A program made the position numbers and the translations under genes. Positions 24,979 to 34,609 of a stretch of DNA of 64,000 bases are shown here, piece after piece (position 1 is the stretch's first letter; the number at the start of each line of letters is the position of its first letter). This DNA is from Nonomuraea rubra (GTDB lineage Bacteria > Actinomycetota > Actinomycetes > Streptosporangiales > Streptosporangiaceae), in the NCBI RefSeq assembly GCF_014207985.1, contig NZ_JACHMI010000001.1:1409001-1473000 (forward strand), written 5' to 3'. The notes below the pieces were generated by a model. The model searched no databases and had not been told where the DNA came from. It saw only the letters and a program-made list of their open reading frames with translations.

Positions 24979-25053
24979 TGGGGTATGGTGTAATTGGCAG
25001 CACGACTGATTCTGGTTCAGTTAGTCTAGGTTCGAGTCCTGGTACCCCAGCCA
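24979..25053 (+). tRNA. tRNA-Gln (anticodon CTG)
   Basis: The acceptor arms TGGGGTA and TACCCCA pair fully. The anticodon stem ACTGA/TCAGT closes a seven-base loop TTCTGGT with anticodon CTG, which reads CAG. The T arm contains GGTTCGAGTCC. The CCA end is encoded (25051–25053). The body runs 24979–25050. A TATTCT box at 24932–24937 could be its -10. Confidence 0.95.
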
Positions 25054-25058
25054 TTCTC

Positions 25059-25092
25059 AAACGGATGTCTCCACGGGAGATGTCCGTTTTTT
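25059..25092. terminator. Terminator after tRNA-Gln
   Basis: AAACGGA at 25059–25065 pairs with TCCGTTT at 25083–25089, and TCTCC pairs with GGAGA inside. A run of six T residues follows on the plus strand. A convergent gene ends at 25092, and the A-rich left side gives a T-run on its strand as well. Confidence 0.85.
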
Positions 25093-26015
25093 CATTTCGC
25101 GAGCCCGTCGAGGATTTTCGTGATCTCCCGGTAGGCCCCGCGCGTCGGCGCGTGCGGCGTCTTCACCGTGAAGACCTCGAACCGGTTGCCCGGCGTCGCC
25201 TCGTCCGCCTCCCTGATCATGCGATCCTGCAGCGCGGGCGGGATCACCCGGTCCAGCGACTGCCTCACGTACACGCGCCGTACCCGGCCCCAGGCGTCCT
25301 TGCGGCCGCGGGCGTCGGCGCTCGACACCTGGAGGCTCTCGTCCGGCAGCGACGAGTTGAGCAGCGCCAGGAACTCCCCCTCGGTCCCCTCGGCCATGAA
25401 CGCCGCCTTGGCCGCGTCCAGGAACTTCCTGTCGTTCGTCCGCCAGTTGACCCGGATCGCCTTGAGCACCCGCGGATCCCCGACGACCCCCGGCAGGATG
25501 GCGGCGCCCAGGCTCGTCTTACCCTCCGGCGTCTCCAGGTACTCGGCGGGGGAGCGCAGCTTCGTGCAGCAGTAGGCGCCGATGTAGACGAGGCGGTCGA
25601 TCAGGTGGGGCACCGCGTCGGCGGCCTTGGTGATGGTCGAGCCGCCCAGGCTGCCGCCGACGAGGATCACCGGGCCGTACCGGGAGACCCGGCGCACGAC
25701 GTCCACCGTGGCCTCGACGTAGTCGTCCAGCGTCACGCCGGCCATGGGGGAGGGGAGCACGGCCAGCTTCGCCAGGTCCTGGGGAGCCTGGTAGGCCAGG
25801 TGGAGCTGGTCCTCGGGGCCGTGCCCGGGCAGGCTCACGCCCACGGTGCGGTGGCCGCGCAGCACCAGCTCGGCGTCGCCGCTCGCCACGCCGTTCGAGC
25901 CGGTCACGAAGACGAACGTGGCGACCTCCTTCCGCTTGGTCATGGACGTGGCGGCGGCTCCCGCACCGGCGGCAGTGGCGAGCTGGAAGGCGGTTCTGCG
26001 AGTCAGATCGGTCAT
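25092..26015 (-). CDS. Tat-exported alpha/beta hydrolase
   Basis: The 307-residue protein begins TDLTRRTAFQLATAAGAGAA, a twin-arginine signal, so it is probably exported folded. After it comes an alpha/beta hydrolase fold: VFVTGSNGVAS with the oxyanion-hole strand, GVSLPGHGPED, the nucleophile elbow VILVGGSLGGST and a late His in VKTPHAPTRGAYREI. It resembles the salicylate-esterase/hydroxynitrile-lyase-like hydrolases of actinobacteria. The substrate is not evident. The start at 26015 puts the twin arginines at residues 6–7. Confidence 0.78.
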   Translation of the reverse strand: MTDLTRRTAFQLATAAGAGAAATSMTKRKEVATFVFVTGSNGVASGDAELVLRGHRTVGVSLPGHGPEDQLHLAYQAPQDLAKLAVLPSPMAGVTLDDYVEATVDVVRRVSRYGPVILVGGSLGGSTITKAADAVPHLIDRLVYIGAYCCTKLRSPAEYLETPEGKTSLGAAILPGVVGDPRVLKAIRVNWRTNDRKFLDAAKAAFMAEGTEGEFLALLNSSLPDESLQVSSADARGRKDAWGRVRRVYVRQSLDRVIPPALQDRMIREADEATPGNRFEVFTVKTPHAPTRGAYREITKILDGLAK

Positions 26016-26071
26016 GCCTCGATGCTCGCCGAGGCCGCATGCGGGCCACATCGCCCGGCCGGGCGGAGAAG

Positions 26072-26105
26072 CGGTTGACGGCGGCCATCCACCGATCGGT
26101 TGACG
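26072..26105. repeat. Direct repeat in the divergent hydrolase/histidine-kinase promoter region
   Basis: CGGTTGACG occurs at 26072–26080 and at 26097–26105, 25 bp apart, and the second copy continues into the palindrome TGACGTCA (26101–26108). Each copy contains a TTGAC -35-like core. It could be a promoter duplication or a binding site for the neighbouring response regulator. Confidence 0.4.
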
Positions 26106-26124
26106 TCATGCCAGGCTTGGGGGC

Positions 26125-27345
26125 ATGAGCTGGATCGACGGGCGCGAGAGGTGGGTCTACGCGGCGCTGGCGTACGCGCTGCTCGCGATCTCCGCGATCA
26201 CGGCGGCCTGGCAGGGCGCGGGCGCCGGCGTGGGCGCGGGGCCGGGCAGCGCGTGGGCCGCCGCGCTCCTGGCCGGGGTGCCGTGGCCGGTGGCGGCCCT
26301 GGTGGCGGCCGGCTGGCTGGCCCCCGTCCCCTGGCTCTACCCGCGCCGCGACACGCACAGGACGCTCGTCGTGGCCCACTACCTCCTCCTCATGGCCCTC
26401 GCCGCGGCCCTGGCCGCCACGAGCCTGCCCTTCGTGCTGTTCGTCTCGGCCGGTTACCCGCTGGCCATCGCGATGCTCCCGGGCCGCCTCGTCCTGGCCG
26501 GCGTCACGCTCACCGCGCTCGTCAACGTGACCACCCAGGCGGGCCCCGGCGCCGGGACGACCCTGCTCACGGTCATCGCCGGCGTGGCCGTGCCGCTGGT
26601 CGTGGCCGGCTGGTACGTCTCCGCCGAGCACGACAGGCGCCGCCGGCTCGTCGAGCGCCTGCGCGCCGCCATGGAGGAGAACGCCGAGCTCAACGCCAGG
26701 CTCCTCGACCAGGCCAGGCGGGCGGGCGTGCTGGACGAGAGGCACCGCGTGGCCGGAGAGATCCACGACACGCTCGCGCAGGACCTCGTCGCGCTGATCG
26801 GCCAGCTCTCCGCCGCCGACCGCGCCCCGCACGAGGACTCCCGCCGCCGCCACCTCGACCGGGCGGCCGAGCTGGCCCGCCGCGGCCTGTCCGAGACCCG
26901 CAGATCCGTACGGGCCCTGCGGCCCGGGCCGCTGGAGGACGCGGAGCTGCCGGACGCGATCGGCCACATGGCCAGGTCGTGGGCGGAGGCGGCCGGCGTG
27001 GAGCTCAGGTTCGAGGTCACCGGCACCCCGGTCGCCCTGGCCGCCGAGGTGGAGGCGGCGCTGTTCCGCGTGGCTCAGGAGGCCCTGGCGAACGTGGCGA
27101 AGCACGCCGGGGCCACCAGGACGGCCCTCACCCTGTCGTACACGGACGAAACGGTGCTCCTCGACGTCCGGGACGACGGGACCGGCTTCGACCCGCAGCG
27201 GCCCGCTGACGGCTTCGGGCTGGACGGCATGCGGCAGCGGGCCCGCGGCGTGGGCGGCACCCTGGACGTCGAGTCGGAGCCTGGCCAGGGCACCACCGTC
27301 GCCGTCGCCGTGCCCGCCATCCCGGACGATGAGAGGCTGGACTGA
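26125..27345 (+). CDS. NarL-type sensor histidine kinase
   Basis: The 406-residue protein has four to five transmembrane helices in its first 170 residues with almost no extracytoplasmic loop, so it likely senses within or near the membrane. The dimerisation domain contains the phosphoacceptor His at about residue 214 in GEIHDTLAQDLVALIGQL. The HATPase domain has NVAKHAGATR and DDGTGFDP plus GFGLDGMRQRA. This is the HPK7 class that pairs with NarL/LuxR-type regulators. Its stop overlaps the regulator start by one base. Confidence 0.93.
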   Translation: MSWIDGRERWVYAALAYALLAISAITAAWQGAGAGVGAGPGSAWAAALLAGVPWPVAALVAAGWLAPVPWLYPRRDTHRTLVVAHYLLLMALAAALAATSLPFVLFVSAGYPLAIAMLPGRLVLAGVTLTALVNVTTQAGPGAGTTLLTVIAGVAVPLVVAGWYVSAEHDRRRRLVERLRAAMEENAELNARLLDQARRAGVLDERHRVAGEIHDTLAQDLVALIGQLSAADRAPHEDSRRRHLDRAAELARRGLSETRRSVRALRPGPLEDAELPDAIGHMARSWAEAAGVELRFEVTGTPVALAAEVEAALFRVAQEALANVAKHAGATRTALTLSYTDETVLLDVRDDGTGFDPQRPADGFGLDGMRQRARGVGGTLDVESEPGQGTTVAVAVPAIPDDERLD

Positions 27346-27959
27346 TGCCACTGCGCTTGCTGATCGCCGACGACCACCCGATCGTGCGTGACGGCCTGCG
27401 GGCGGCGCTCGGCGGCGAGCCCGACCTGGAGATCGTCGGCGAGGCGGCCGACGGGGCGGAGGCCGTGCGCCTGGCCGCGGAGCTGGCCCCCGACGTCGTC
27501 CTCATGGACCTGCGCATGCCGGGCCTCGACGGGGTCAGCGCCATCCGCCTGCTGCGCGGCACCGGGCCGCGGGTGCTGGTGCTGACCACGTTCGACACCG
27601 ACGTGCTGCCGGCGCTCGAAGCGGGGGCCAGCGGCTACCTGCTCAAGGACGCCCCGCCGGAGGAACTGGTCCGCGCCGTGAGGGCCACCCACCGCGGAGA
27701 GACCGTGCTCGCCCCGGCCGTGGCGGGGCGGCTGGCCGAGCACCTGCGCAGGCCCGCCAGGGGGAAGCTGAGCAAGCGGGAGCTGGAGGTGCTGCGCCTG
27801 GTGGCCGGCGGAGCGACGAACAAACAGGCGGCGGCGAGCCTGTTCATCAGCGAGGCCAGCGTGAAGACGCACCTGCTGCACATCTACGCCAAGCTCGACG
27901 TGCGCGACCGCGCCGCCGCCGTCGCCGAGGCCTTCCGCAGGGGGTTGCTCACGGGGTGA
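27345..27959 (+). CDS. LuxR/NarL-family response regulator
   Basis: The 204-residue regulator has a receiver domain with Asp9–Asp10, the phosphoacceptor Asp55 in VVLMDLRMPG, and Lys in YLLKDAPPEE. A C-terminal LuxR helix-turn-helix follows (LSKRELEVLRLVAGGATNKQ and SEASVKTHLLHIYAKL). It is translated with the preceding kinase through a TGATG junction. The target genes are not evident; the repeats at 26072–26105 in front of the kinase gene would fit autoregulation. Confidence 0.94.
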   Translation: MPLRLLIADDHPIVRDGLRAALGGEPDLEIVGEAADGAEAVRLAAELAPDVVLMDLRMPGLDGVSAIRLLRGTGPRVLVLTTFDTDVLPALEAGASGYLLKDAPPEELVRAVRATHRGETVLAPAVAGRLAEHLRRPARGKLSKRELEVLRLVAGGATNKQAAASLFISEASVKTHLLHIYAKLDVRDRAAAVAEAFRRGLLTG

Positions 27960-28055
27960 TTGGTGCCGTCTTGGCGTGGTCTTGGTGCCGGCGGCGGCCG
28001 GGCCCGCAGAGTAATGCGAGGTCAGCGGGGCATCGGGTAGTGTCCGACCCCATCT

Positions 28056-28651
28056 ATGGCTGAATTTCGCATGCGCGCGGGTGGATTCCCGCGCTTCCTC
28101 GCCCCGTTCCTCGCCCCGCTCGTCCTGTTCTTCGCCGTCATGCTCCTGCTCGGCGCCATCCTCACCAACAGCACCCCGCTGGGCGCCGTCATCGCCGCGG
28201 CGGCCACCGGCGTGCTGGTCGCCGTCCTCGCCGTCAAGCACCGCCGCCTGGCCACGGGCACCGTCGTGCGCTTCTCCGCCGACGGGGTCGAGCTGTCCGA
28301 CGCGCTCGGCTTCCGCGTCCGGCTGCGCTGGCCCGACATCACCAGGATCGACGTGGTCGAGACCCAGCTCGCCGCCCCGCGCCGCGTCGGCCGCCCGGGA
28401 GGGGCGCGGGCCAGGGTGGGGCCGCTGCGCTCGCCGGGGCTCGTCGGCCGGGGCTCGTCGGCTGGGGCGAGCGTACGGTGCCGCCGCGCATCCCCGGCTG
28501 GATGCGCGAGCGCCTGGCCCGCGTGCCCGTGGATCCGGCCACGGGGCGGCCCGAGGTGACGATCCCGCTCGGGGAGCTGGACCCGCAGTGGCAGCGCGGC
28601 CCCATGGGCGACTGGGTGCGGCACTACAGGGCCGATCTCATCGGCGGATAA
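28056..28651 (+). pseudogene. Membrane protein gene split by a 14-bp tandem duplication
   Basis: The first 130 codons encode two transmembrane helices (FLAPLVLFFAVMLLLGAILT and a second from PLGAVIAAAATGVLV) and a PH-like strand region (VVRFSADGVELSDALG). At 28434–28447 the sequence CCGGGGCTCGTCGG is immediately repeated at 28448–28461, which shifts the frame. Deleting one copy restores an ORF that continues VGWGERTVPPRIPGWMRERL and ends at 28651 with HYRADLIGG, about 193 residues in all. The reading frame as given stops at 28559 with an Arg/Pro-rich tail. It is either a recent mutation, a reversible slippage site or a sequencing error. Confidence 0.85.
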
Positions 28652-28729
28652 GCGGTTTGGTGTGGTCTTCCGGGTGCGGTAGAGTTACGTGCGTTGCCGG
28701 GGAGACCCGGCAGAGCAGCTTGTGGGCAA

Positions 28730-28805
28730 GGTCCCGTCGTCTAGTGGCCCAGGACGCCGCCCTCTCAAGGCGGTAGCGCCGGTTCGAATCCGGTCGGGAC
28801 TACCA
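28730..28805 (+). tRNA. tRNA-Glu (anticodon CTC), copy 1
   Basis: A 73-base body (28730–28802) folds with acceptor GGTCCCG/CGGGACT (one G·T), anticodon stem CCGCC/GGCGG and loop CTCTCAA, which gives anticodon CTC for GAG. The T arm contains GGTTCGAATCC. CCA is encoded at 28803–28805. Confidence 0.96.
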
Positions 28806-28823
28806 CTGCCACAAGCCCGCGAA

Positions 28824-28896
28824 GGTCCCGTCGTCTAGTGGCCCAGGACGCCGCCCTCTCAAGGCGGTAGCGCCGGTTCGAATCCGGTCGGGACTA
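28824..28896 (+). tRNA. tRNA-Glu (anticodon CTC), copy 2
   Basis: The body is identical to copy 1 over all 73 bases and starts 94 bases downstream of it. Here the 3' end is followed by CGCC rather than CCA, so this copy needs CCA addition. The two copies are probably co-transcribed and end at the terminator that follows. Confidence 0.96.
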
Positions 28897-28931
28897 CGCC
28901 TTCTATGTTTTTGCCTGCTTTTCTGCTCTGT

Positions 28932-28965
28932 GGCTCGTGCCTTCGGGTGCGGGCCTTTTTCGTTT
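28932..28965 (+). terminator. Terminator of the tRNA-Glu pair
   Basis: GGCTCGTGCC pairs with GGGTGCGGGCC (three wobble pairs) around TTC, followed by TTTTTCGTTTTT. It lies 35 bases after the second tRNA-Glu. Confidence 0.8.
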
Positions 28966-29080
28966 TTACGGCAAGCGATGGGCGACCCCACCCGCCGCAC
29001 GTGGCCGGGGCCTGTCCAGGGGAACGCTCCTCCGGTTCCCGAGCCGACCGCCGTTACGTGCGCGCTGTTGACCGGACGAG

Positions 29081-29110
29081 CGCGCCCCCGCCGTTGCCGG
29101 AGGGGGCGCG
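29081..29110. terminator. Hairpin after the acidic hypothetical gene
   Basis: CGCGCCCCC at 29081–29089 pairs perfectly with GGGGGCGCG at 29102–29110. It lies ten bases beyond the stop of the minus-strand gene ending at 29120. No T-run follows. The stretch 28966–29080 shows no gene. Confidence 0.5.
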
Positions 29111-29119
29111 TGTCACGTG

Positions 29120-30829
29120 TCAGACCGAGCGGGCCTTGAACAGGGCCCTGCGGGCGGCCTTGGCGACCTGCTTGTCGGGGTGGACCTGGGAGATGAGGTC
29201 CAGCAGCTCCTCCACGTGGGCGTGGGGGATCTTCCAGATCACTTCCAGCAGGTTGTTGACCATCTCGGGGCCGATGTCGCGCAGGCTGCTGACGAACTCC
29301 GAGCGGCCCAGGCCCGCCGAGATCGTCCACATGTCGAGGATGAGCCAGTGCGTGTCGTCCTGCGTCGGCTCCGGCGCGCCCTCCACCTCCAGCTGGCTCA
29401 GGTGCGTGGCCGCGTACGGGCGCAGCGACGGCTGCTTGAGCGCCGCCTGCCAGGCCGGGACGGCGGCCTCGCCGAGCGTGCCGACGACGCTGGCCGCCTG
29501 CACCCTGATCAGCGCGTCGCTGTCGTCCTCCGCCGCCGCGTCCAGCAGCTCCTCGGCGGCCTTGCCGGGCTCGCGGAGCTGCATCCAGGCGGCGAACTCG
29601 GCGTCGGCCTCCTCCTCGGGCAGCTCGGCGCTGAGCGCGAGCAGCTCGTGGGCGCTCATGGACTCGATGGCGGGCCGCGCGTCGACCTCGATGTCGGCGT
29701 CGTCGATGAGGTGGACGACGCCCTCGGTGCCGAGCGGGGTGAGGCGCACGGTGTCGCCGTCGAGCTCGACCATGCCGTACCCGATCAGCCAGTCGATCGC
29801 GGGCGCGAGCGGGTCGCCCGCCGCCTCCCACGCGTCGGAGCCCAGCTCGTCGAGGTCGGACGCGGCCTCGGAGAGGTCGCGTGCCAGGTCGGCGCGCTCG
29901 CGCGAGCCGCCCGCCAGCAGCAGCCGGATGAGCATCCCCCGCGTCAGGCCCGCCAGGGCCATCGTGAGGTCGTCGTCCTCCAGCTCGGGGTCGCCGTAGT
30001 CGACCGAGTGGAGCCCGAGCATCCAGGCGTCGAGCACGTCCTCGTCGTCGTCGAACGGCCACTCGGCGGTGTCGTCCTGGACGGCCACCGTGCCGGCCTC
30101 GCCCGGTTCGAGGAACTCGAGGTCCACGGCGAGGTTCCAGATGTTCCAGAGCTGGGGGACGGCCTCGGCGATGGGGCCTTCGGTCTCCGGCCGGGGCAGG
30201 CCGACGGCCGTCAGCGCCTCCTCGACCTCGGCGTCGGTGAGCAGGGTGTCCTCGCCCACCTTGCGCCCTGAACCCACCCACACGGCCAGATCGCGGGCCT
30301 TGGCGATCAGCGGCGCCCGGCGAGCCGCCTCGGCCAGCTCGGAGTCGGGCCGCAGCCTGATCGTGTCGAGCTCGGCCAGCTCGTCGGCGAAAAGCTCGAA
30401 GTCGCCCAGGTCGCCGGCCTCGCCCTCCTCGTCGTCGCCCTCGGTGTCGTCGAGCAGCTCCTCCATGAGATCGACGAACTCGTCCTCGACGTCGTCCAGC
30501 TCTGCCTGCAGATCGGAGAGGCTGTCCGAGCCCTTGTTCAGCCGGCCGGTCTGGGAGAGGAACGTCAGGTACGCGTCCACGGCCGGGAGCATCCCGTCGG
30601 CGGCGGCGTCGGGATCCTCCACGACCTTGGGCATGCGGTCGAGCAGCAGGTTACGCAGGTCGGCGCGCTTCCACGTGCCGAGGTCCTGCGAGAAGGCGAG
30701 ACGGTGCCACAGTGCGGCCGGCCCCACGAGCTCGGGGTCGCTCCCAGGGGCGTTCGCGCGCGCCCACATGATGAACTCTTCGAGCAGGGGTCGCAGCTCA
30801 GTGGCGGCTACCTCGATGCGATCTGTCAC
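29120..30829 (-). CDS. Large acidic protein with HEAT-like C-terminus, function unknown
   Basis: This 569-residue protein is strongly acidic. It has a run near residues 105–150 dominated by Asp and Glu (DDTEGDDEEGEAGDLGDFEL), and no signal or membrane segments. The middle part contains a winged-helix-like segment (IDWLIGYGMVELDGDTVRLT). The C-terminal third has repeated helical pairs (ALIRVQAASVVGTLGEAAVP and VAKAARRALFKARSV) that suggest HEAT-like repeats. It looks like a conserved actinobacterial protein of unknown role, possibly scaffolding. It stands alone between the tRNA-Glu genes and ndgR. Confidence 0.75.
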   Translation of the reverse strand: MTDRIEVAATELRPLLEEFIMWARANAPGSDPELVGPAALWHRLAFSQDLGTWKRADLRNLLLDRMPKVVEDPDAAADGMLPAVDAYLTFLSQTGRLNKGSDSLSDLQAELDDVEDEFVDLMEELLDDTEGDDEEGEAGDLGDFELFADELAELDTIRLRPDSELAEAARRAPLIAKARDLAVWVGSGRKVGEDTLLTDAEVEEALTAVGLPRPETEGPIAEAVPQLWNIWNLAVDLEFLEPGEAGTVAVQDDTAEWPFDDDEDVLDAWMLGLHSVDYGDPELEDDDLTMALAGLTRGMLIRLLLAGGSRERADLARDLSEAASDLDELGSDAWEAAGDPLAPAIDWLIGYGMVELDGDTVRLTPLGTEGVVHLIDDADIEVDARPAIESMSAHELLALSAELPEEEADAEFAAWMQLREPGKAAEELLDAAAEDDSDALIRVQAASVVGTLGEAAVPAWQAALKQPSLRPYAATHLSQLEVEGAPEPTQDDTHWLILDMWTISAGLGRSEFVSSLRDIGPEMVNNLLEVIWKIPHAHVEELLDLISQVHPDKQVAKAARRALFKARSV

Positions 30830-30887
30830 GCACTCAGGCTAGTGCGCCGGGGAGGCACTCGGCTCCCCAAATACATCCTTTTCCCGA

Positions 30888-31604
30888 TCATGACGTGCGG
30901 CGCATCGCCTCGGTGATGCGTTCTGCGGCCGCCATGACGGGTACGGCGTGGAGCCTTCCAGGCGCCCGCGTGAGCCGTTCGATGGGCCCGGAGACGGACA
31001 CGGCCGCGATCACCTTGCCACCGCTGCCCCTTATCGGCGCCGAGACGCTCGCCACCCCCTGCTCCCGCTCGCCCACGCTGTGAGCCCAACCGCGGCGGCG
31101 CACGGAGGCGAGCGTGGCGGCGGTGAACTTGGCGCCGCGCAACCCGCGGTGCAGCCTGTCGGGCTCCTCCCAGGCCAGCAATATCTGCGCCGCCGAACCG
31201 GCCGTCATGGGCAGCGCGGAGCCCACGGGAACGGTGTCACGCAGGCCGCTGGCCCGTTCGGCCGCGGCCACGCAGACCCGTTCGTCACCCTGGCGGCGGT
31301 AGAGTTGCGCACTCTCCCCGGTGAGGTCCCTGAGCTGCATCAAAACCGGTGCGGCCACCGCCAGCAGCCGGTCCTCGCCGGCCGCGGTGGACAACTCGGA
31401 CAGCCGCGGGCCGAGCACGAACCGGCCCTGCGTGTCACGGCTCACGATGCGGTGATGCTCCAGAGCGACGGCCAGCCGGTGGGCAGTGGGTCGGGCCAGG
31501 CCGGTGGCCTGAACGAGCTGAGCCAGTGAAGCGGGGCCCGCTTCCAGGGCATTGAGTACAAGAACTGCCTTGTCGAGTACTCCGACTCCGCTAGAGTTGT
31601 CCAT
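30888..31604 (-). CDS. ndgR: IclR-family regulator NdgR
   Basis: The 238-residue protein has an N-terminal winged helix ([35 protein letters not shown]) and a C-terminal IclR effector domain ([20 protein letters not shown]). Length, sequence type and divergent position next to leuCD match NdgR of Streptomyces (AreB in S. clavuligerus), which controls leucine and other amino-acid genes and responds to amino-acid status. The ATG at 31604 is favoured because it opens at [13 protein letters not shown], as in those proteins. A candidate operator lies 15 bases upstream, so it may regulate itself. Confidence 0.9.
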   Translation of the reverse strand: MDNSSGVGVLDKAVLVLNALEAGPASLAQLVQATGLARPTAHRLAVALEHHRIVSRDTQGRFVLGPRLSELSTAAGEDRLLAVAAPVLMQLRDLTGESAQLYRRQGDERVCVAAAERASGLRDTVPVGSALPMTAGSAAQILLAWEEPDRLHRGLRGAKFTAATLASVRRRGWAHSVGEREQGVASVSAPIRGSGGKVIAAVSVSGPIERLTRAPGRLHAVPVMAAAERITEAMRRTS

Positions 31605-31618
31605 ACACCGATACTGCA

Positions 31619-31634
31619 GTCTCGACATATGAGA
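31619..31634 (+). promoter_or_regulatory. Putative NdgR operator (site 4, ndgR–leuC)
   Basis: GTCTCGACATATGAGA contains the inverted repeat TCTC-N7-GAGA with a CATATG centre. It lies between the divergent ndgR and leuC starts, the region where NdgR/AreB is known to bind in Streptomyces. It is used here as the reference for the similar sites at 3469, 7219 and 10438. Confidence 0.6.
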
Positions 31635-31666
31635 AAGCAAGTCGGAGGATTCTCAAGGAGGAGATC

Positions 31667-33052
<1,386 letters not shown>

Positions 33053-33067
33053 GGGAGACCACGTTCC

Positions 33068-33655
33068 ATGGAAGCCTTCACCACCCACACCGGTACGGCG
33101 GTGCCGCTGCGCCGCAGCAACGTCGACACCGACCAGATCATCCCGGCCGTCTGGCTCAAGCAGGTCAGCCGCACCGGCTTCGAGAAGGGCCTGTTCGCCG
33201 CCTGGCGCGAGGACCCGGCGTTCGTGCTGAACGACCCGGCCTACGAGGGCGGCTCGATCCTGATCTCCGGCCCCGACTTCGGCACCGGCTCCTCCCGCGA
33301 GCACGCCGTGTGGGCGCTGCAGCAGTACGGGTTCCGCGTCGTGATCGCCGCCCGCTTCGGCGACATCTTCCGCAACAACTCCACGAAGATGGGCCTGCTG
33401 CCGGTGATCCTGCCGGACGACAGGGTCGAGGCCCTGCAGTCGGCCGTCGAGGCGGACCCGAAGCTGGAAGTCACCGTCGACCTGGTCGAACGCCAGGTCA
33501 GGTGGGCCGATGAGGTCGTGCCCTTCGAGATCGACGACTACACCCGCTGGCGGCTGATGGAGGGCCTCGACGACATCGGGCTGACCCTGCGTCACGCCGC
33601 CGAGGTGGCCTCGTACGAGAATGGTCGGCAGCCATGGCTGCCGACGACCGTCTAG
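33068..33655 (+). CDS. leuD: 3-isopropylmalate dehydratase small subunit
   Basis: LeuD is the 195-residue swivel domain partner of LeuC. It has [15 protein letters not shown] near the N-terminus, the substrate loop [21 protein letters not shown], and [20 protein letters not shown]. The C-terminus ([20 protein letters not shown]) is the normal end. It lies 15 bases after leuC. The next small gene begins within its last codons. Confidence 0.97.
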   Translation: MEAFTTHTGTAVPLRRSNVDTDQIIPAVWLKQVSRTGFEKGLFAAWREDPAFVLNDPAYEGGSILISGPDFGTGSSREHAVWALQQYGFRVVIAARFGDIFRNNSTKMGLLPVILPDDRVEALQSAVEADPKLEVTVDLVERQVRWADEVVPFEIDDYTRWRLMEGLDDIGLTLRHAAEVASYENGRQPWLPTTV

Positions 33656-33885
33656 AAGACGACGAACTGGCGCGGCGGTTGCGCGATGCGCACCGCCGCG
33701 TCCGCATGCTCCCCGCCGCCGACAAGGAACGCAGCGCGCGCCGCTTTCTCACGATCTGCGATCTGGCGAAGCGCGATCCGGAAAGGGCCGCCGCCCGCCT
33801 GGAGGTGTTTCTGGCGGCCCTTGACGAGCTCCTTCCAGGGCCGTTCGACACGCCACGCGAGGGGGAAAACACGCTGGGTGATTGA
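33634..33885 (+). CDS. Small conserved-looking protein after leuD, unknown function
   Basis: This 83-residue ORF overlaps the leuD end by 22 bases and is rich in Arg, Asp and Ala with heptad-like spacing ([20 protein letters not shown]). It ends with an acidic tail and has no signal or membrane segment. The overlap suggests translational coupling with leuD. I do not recognise a named family. Confidence 0.6.
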   Translation: MAADDRLEDDELARRLRDAHRRVRMLPAADKERSARRFLTICDLAKRDPERAAARLEVFLAALDELLPGPFDTPREGENTLGD

Positions 33886-33984
33886 GTTCCCCCGCGATCC
33901 CGCCTACTTTCGAGCGCGTAAGGGGTTTCTACGTCGAAGTCGTGAGCTGGAACCCCGCGCCGTAACTGGGGGAGCAGGACTTTC

Positions 33985-34284
33985 ATGAACAAGCGTGAAC
34001 TCGTCGAGGCCATCGCGGATCGGGTGGGCGACAGGAAGACGGCCACCGAGGCCGTCAACGCCGTCATCGACGCCATCCAGAAGGCCGTGGCCGGCGGCGA
34101 CAAGGTCTCGATCACGGGCTTCGGCGCGTTCGAGATGGTGAACAAGCCCGCTCGCACGGCCCGCAACCCGTCGACCGGCGCGGAAATCAACGTCGCGGAG
34201 AGCTGGGCACCGAAGTTCCGTCCCGGATCCGATTTCAAAGACCTCGTGAACGAGGGCGGCAAGAAAATCGGCAAGAGGAAGTAA
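33985..34284 (+). CDS. hupA: HU-family DNA-binding protein
   Basis: This 99-residue nucleoid protein has the HU fold: MNKRELVEAIADRVGDRKTA helices, VSITGFGAFEMVNKPARTAR, and the beta-arm RNPSTGAEINV with the intercalating Pro. It is the short HU form without the Lys/Ala tail of mycobacterial-type proteins. It bends and compacts DNA. It has its own promoter region (33886–33984) and a terminator, so it is expressed apart from leuCD. Confidence 0.96.
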   Translation: MNKRELVEAIADRVGDRKTATEAVNAVIDAIQKAVAGGDKVSITGFGAFEMVNKPARTARNPSTGAEINVAESWAPKFRPGSDFKDLVNEGGKKIGKRK

Positions 34285-34304
34285 TCCGGCCGACGGCTGA
34301 CCAG

Positions 34305-34334
34305 CACGCCCGGGCCCCGGCCCGGGCGTGACGT
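34305..34334. terminator. Terminator between hupA and the convergent OB-fold gene
   Basis: CACGCCCGGGCC at 34305–34316 pairs perfectly with GGCCCGGGCGTG at 34319–34330. The innermost pairs must open to form a loop. ACGTTTG follows. Confidence 0.75.
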
Positions 34335-34337
34335 TTG

Positions 34338-34556
34338 TCACGCCCCCTGGAAATCCCCGGGAACGGGAAATGTGGACAGCGTGACGTAGGCGATCCGCTC
34401 GCCCGACATGCCGAGGTTGACCCGCTGACCGGAGCGCAGCAGCCGCAGCGGCCCCGCGTCGAAGGCGGAGGTGCCGAACTCCAGCACGGTCCCGTCGTCG
34501 AGGAACACCGTGCCCGAGCGCGTGGTCTCGTCGAAACTCCGTACTGTCGCCTGCAC
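34338..34556 (-). CDS. Cold-shock-like small OB-fold protein
   Basis: The 72-residue protein starts QATVRSFDETTRSGTVFLDD and continues LRSGQRVNLG, which follows the cold-shock-domain strand pattern. The aromatic RNP1 residues (KGFGFI and VFVH) are missing. It belongs to the degenerate CSD-like proteins common in actinobacteria, so classical single-stranded nucleic-acid binding is doubtful. It is divergent from the transporter gene at 34610. Confidence 0.65.
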   Translation of the reverse strand: MQATVRSFDETTRSGTVFLDDGTVLEFGTSAFDAGPLRLLRSGQRVNLGMSGERIAYVTLSTFPVPGDFQGA

Positions 34557-34609
34557 GCGTCCAGAGTAATCGGTTGCCCTCCGGGCGGACGAGCACGCAC
34601 GATCGCGGC

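Noticed and set aside
26101..26108. TGACGTCA palindrome as a CRE-type operator
   Set aside because: An 8-bp palindrome alone is too short to claim. It is noted only as part of the direct repeat at 26072–26105.
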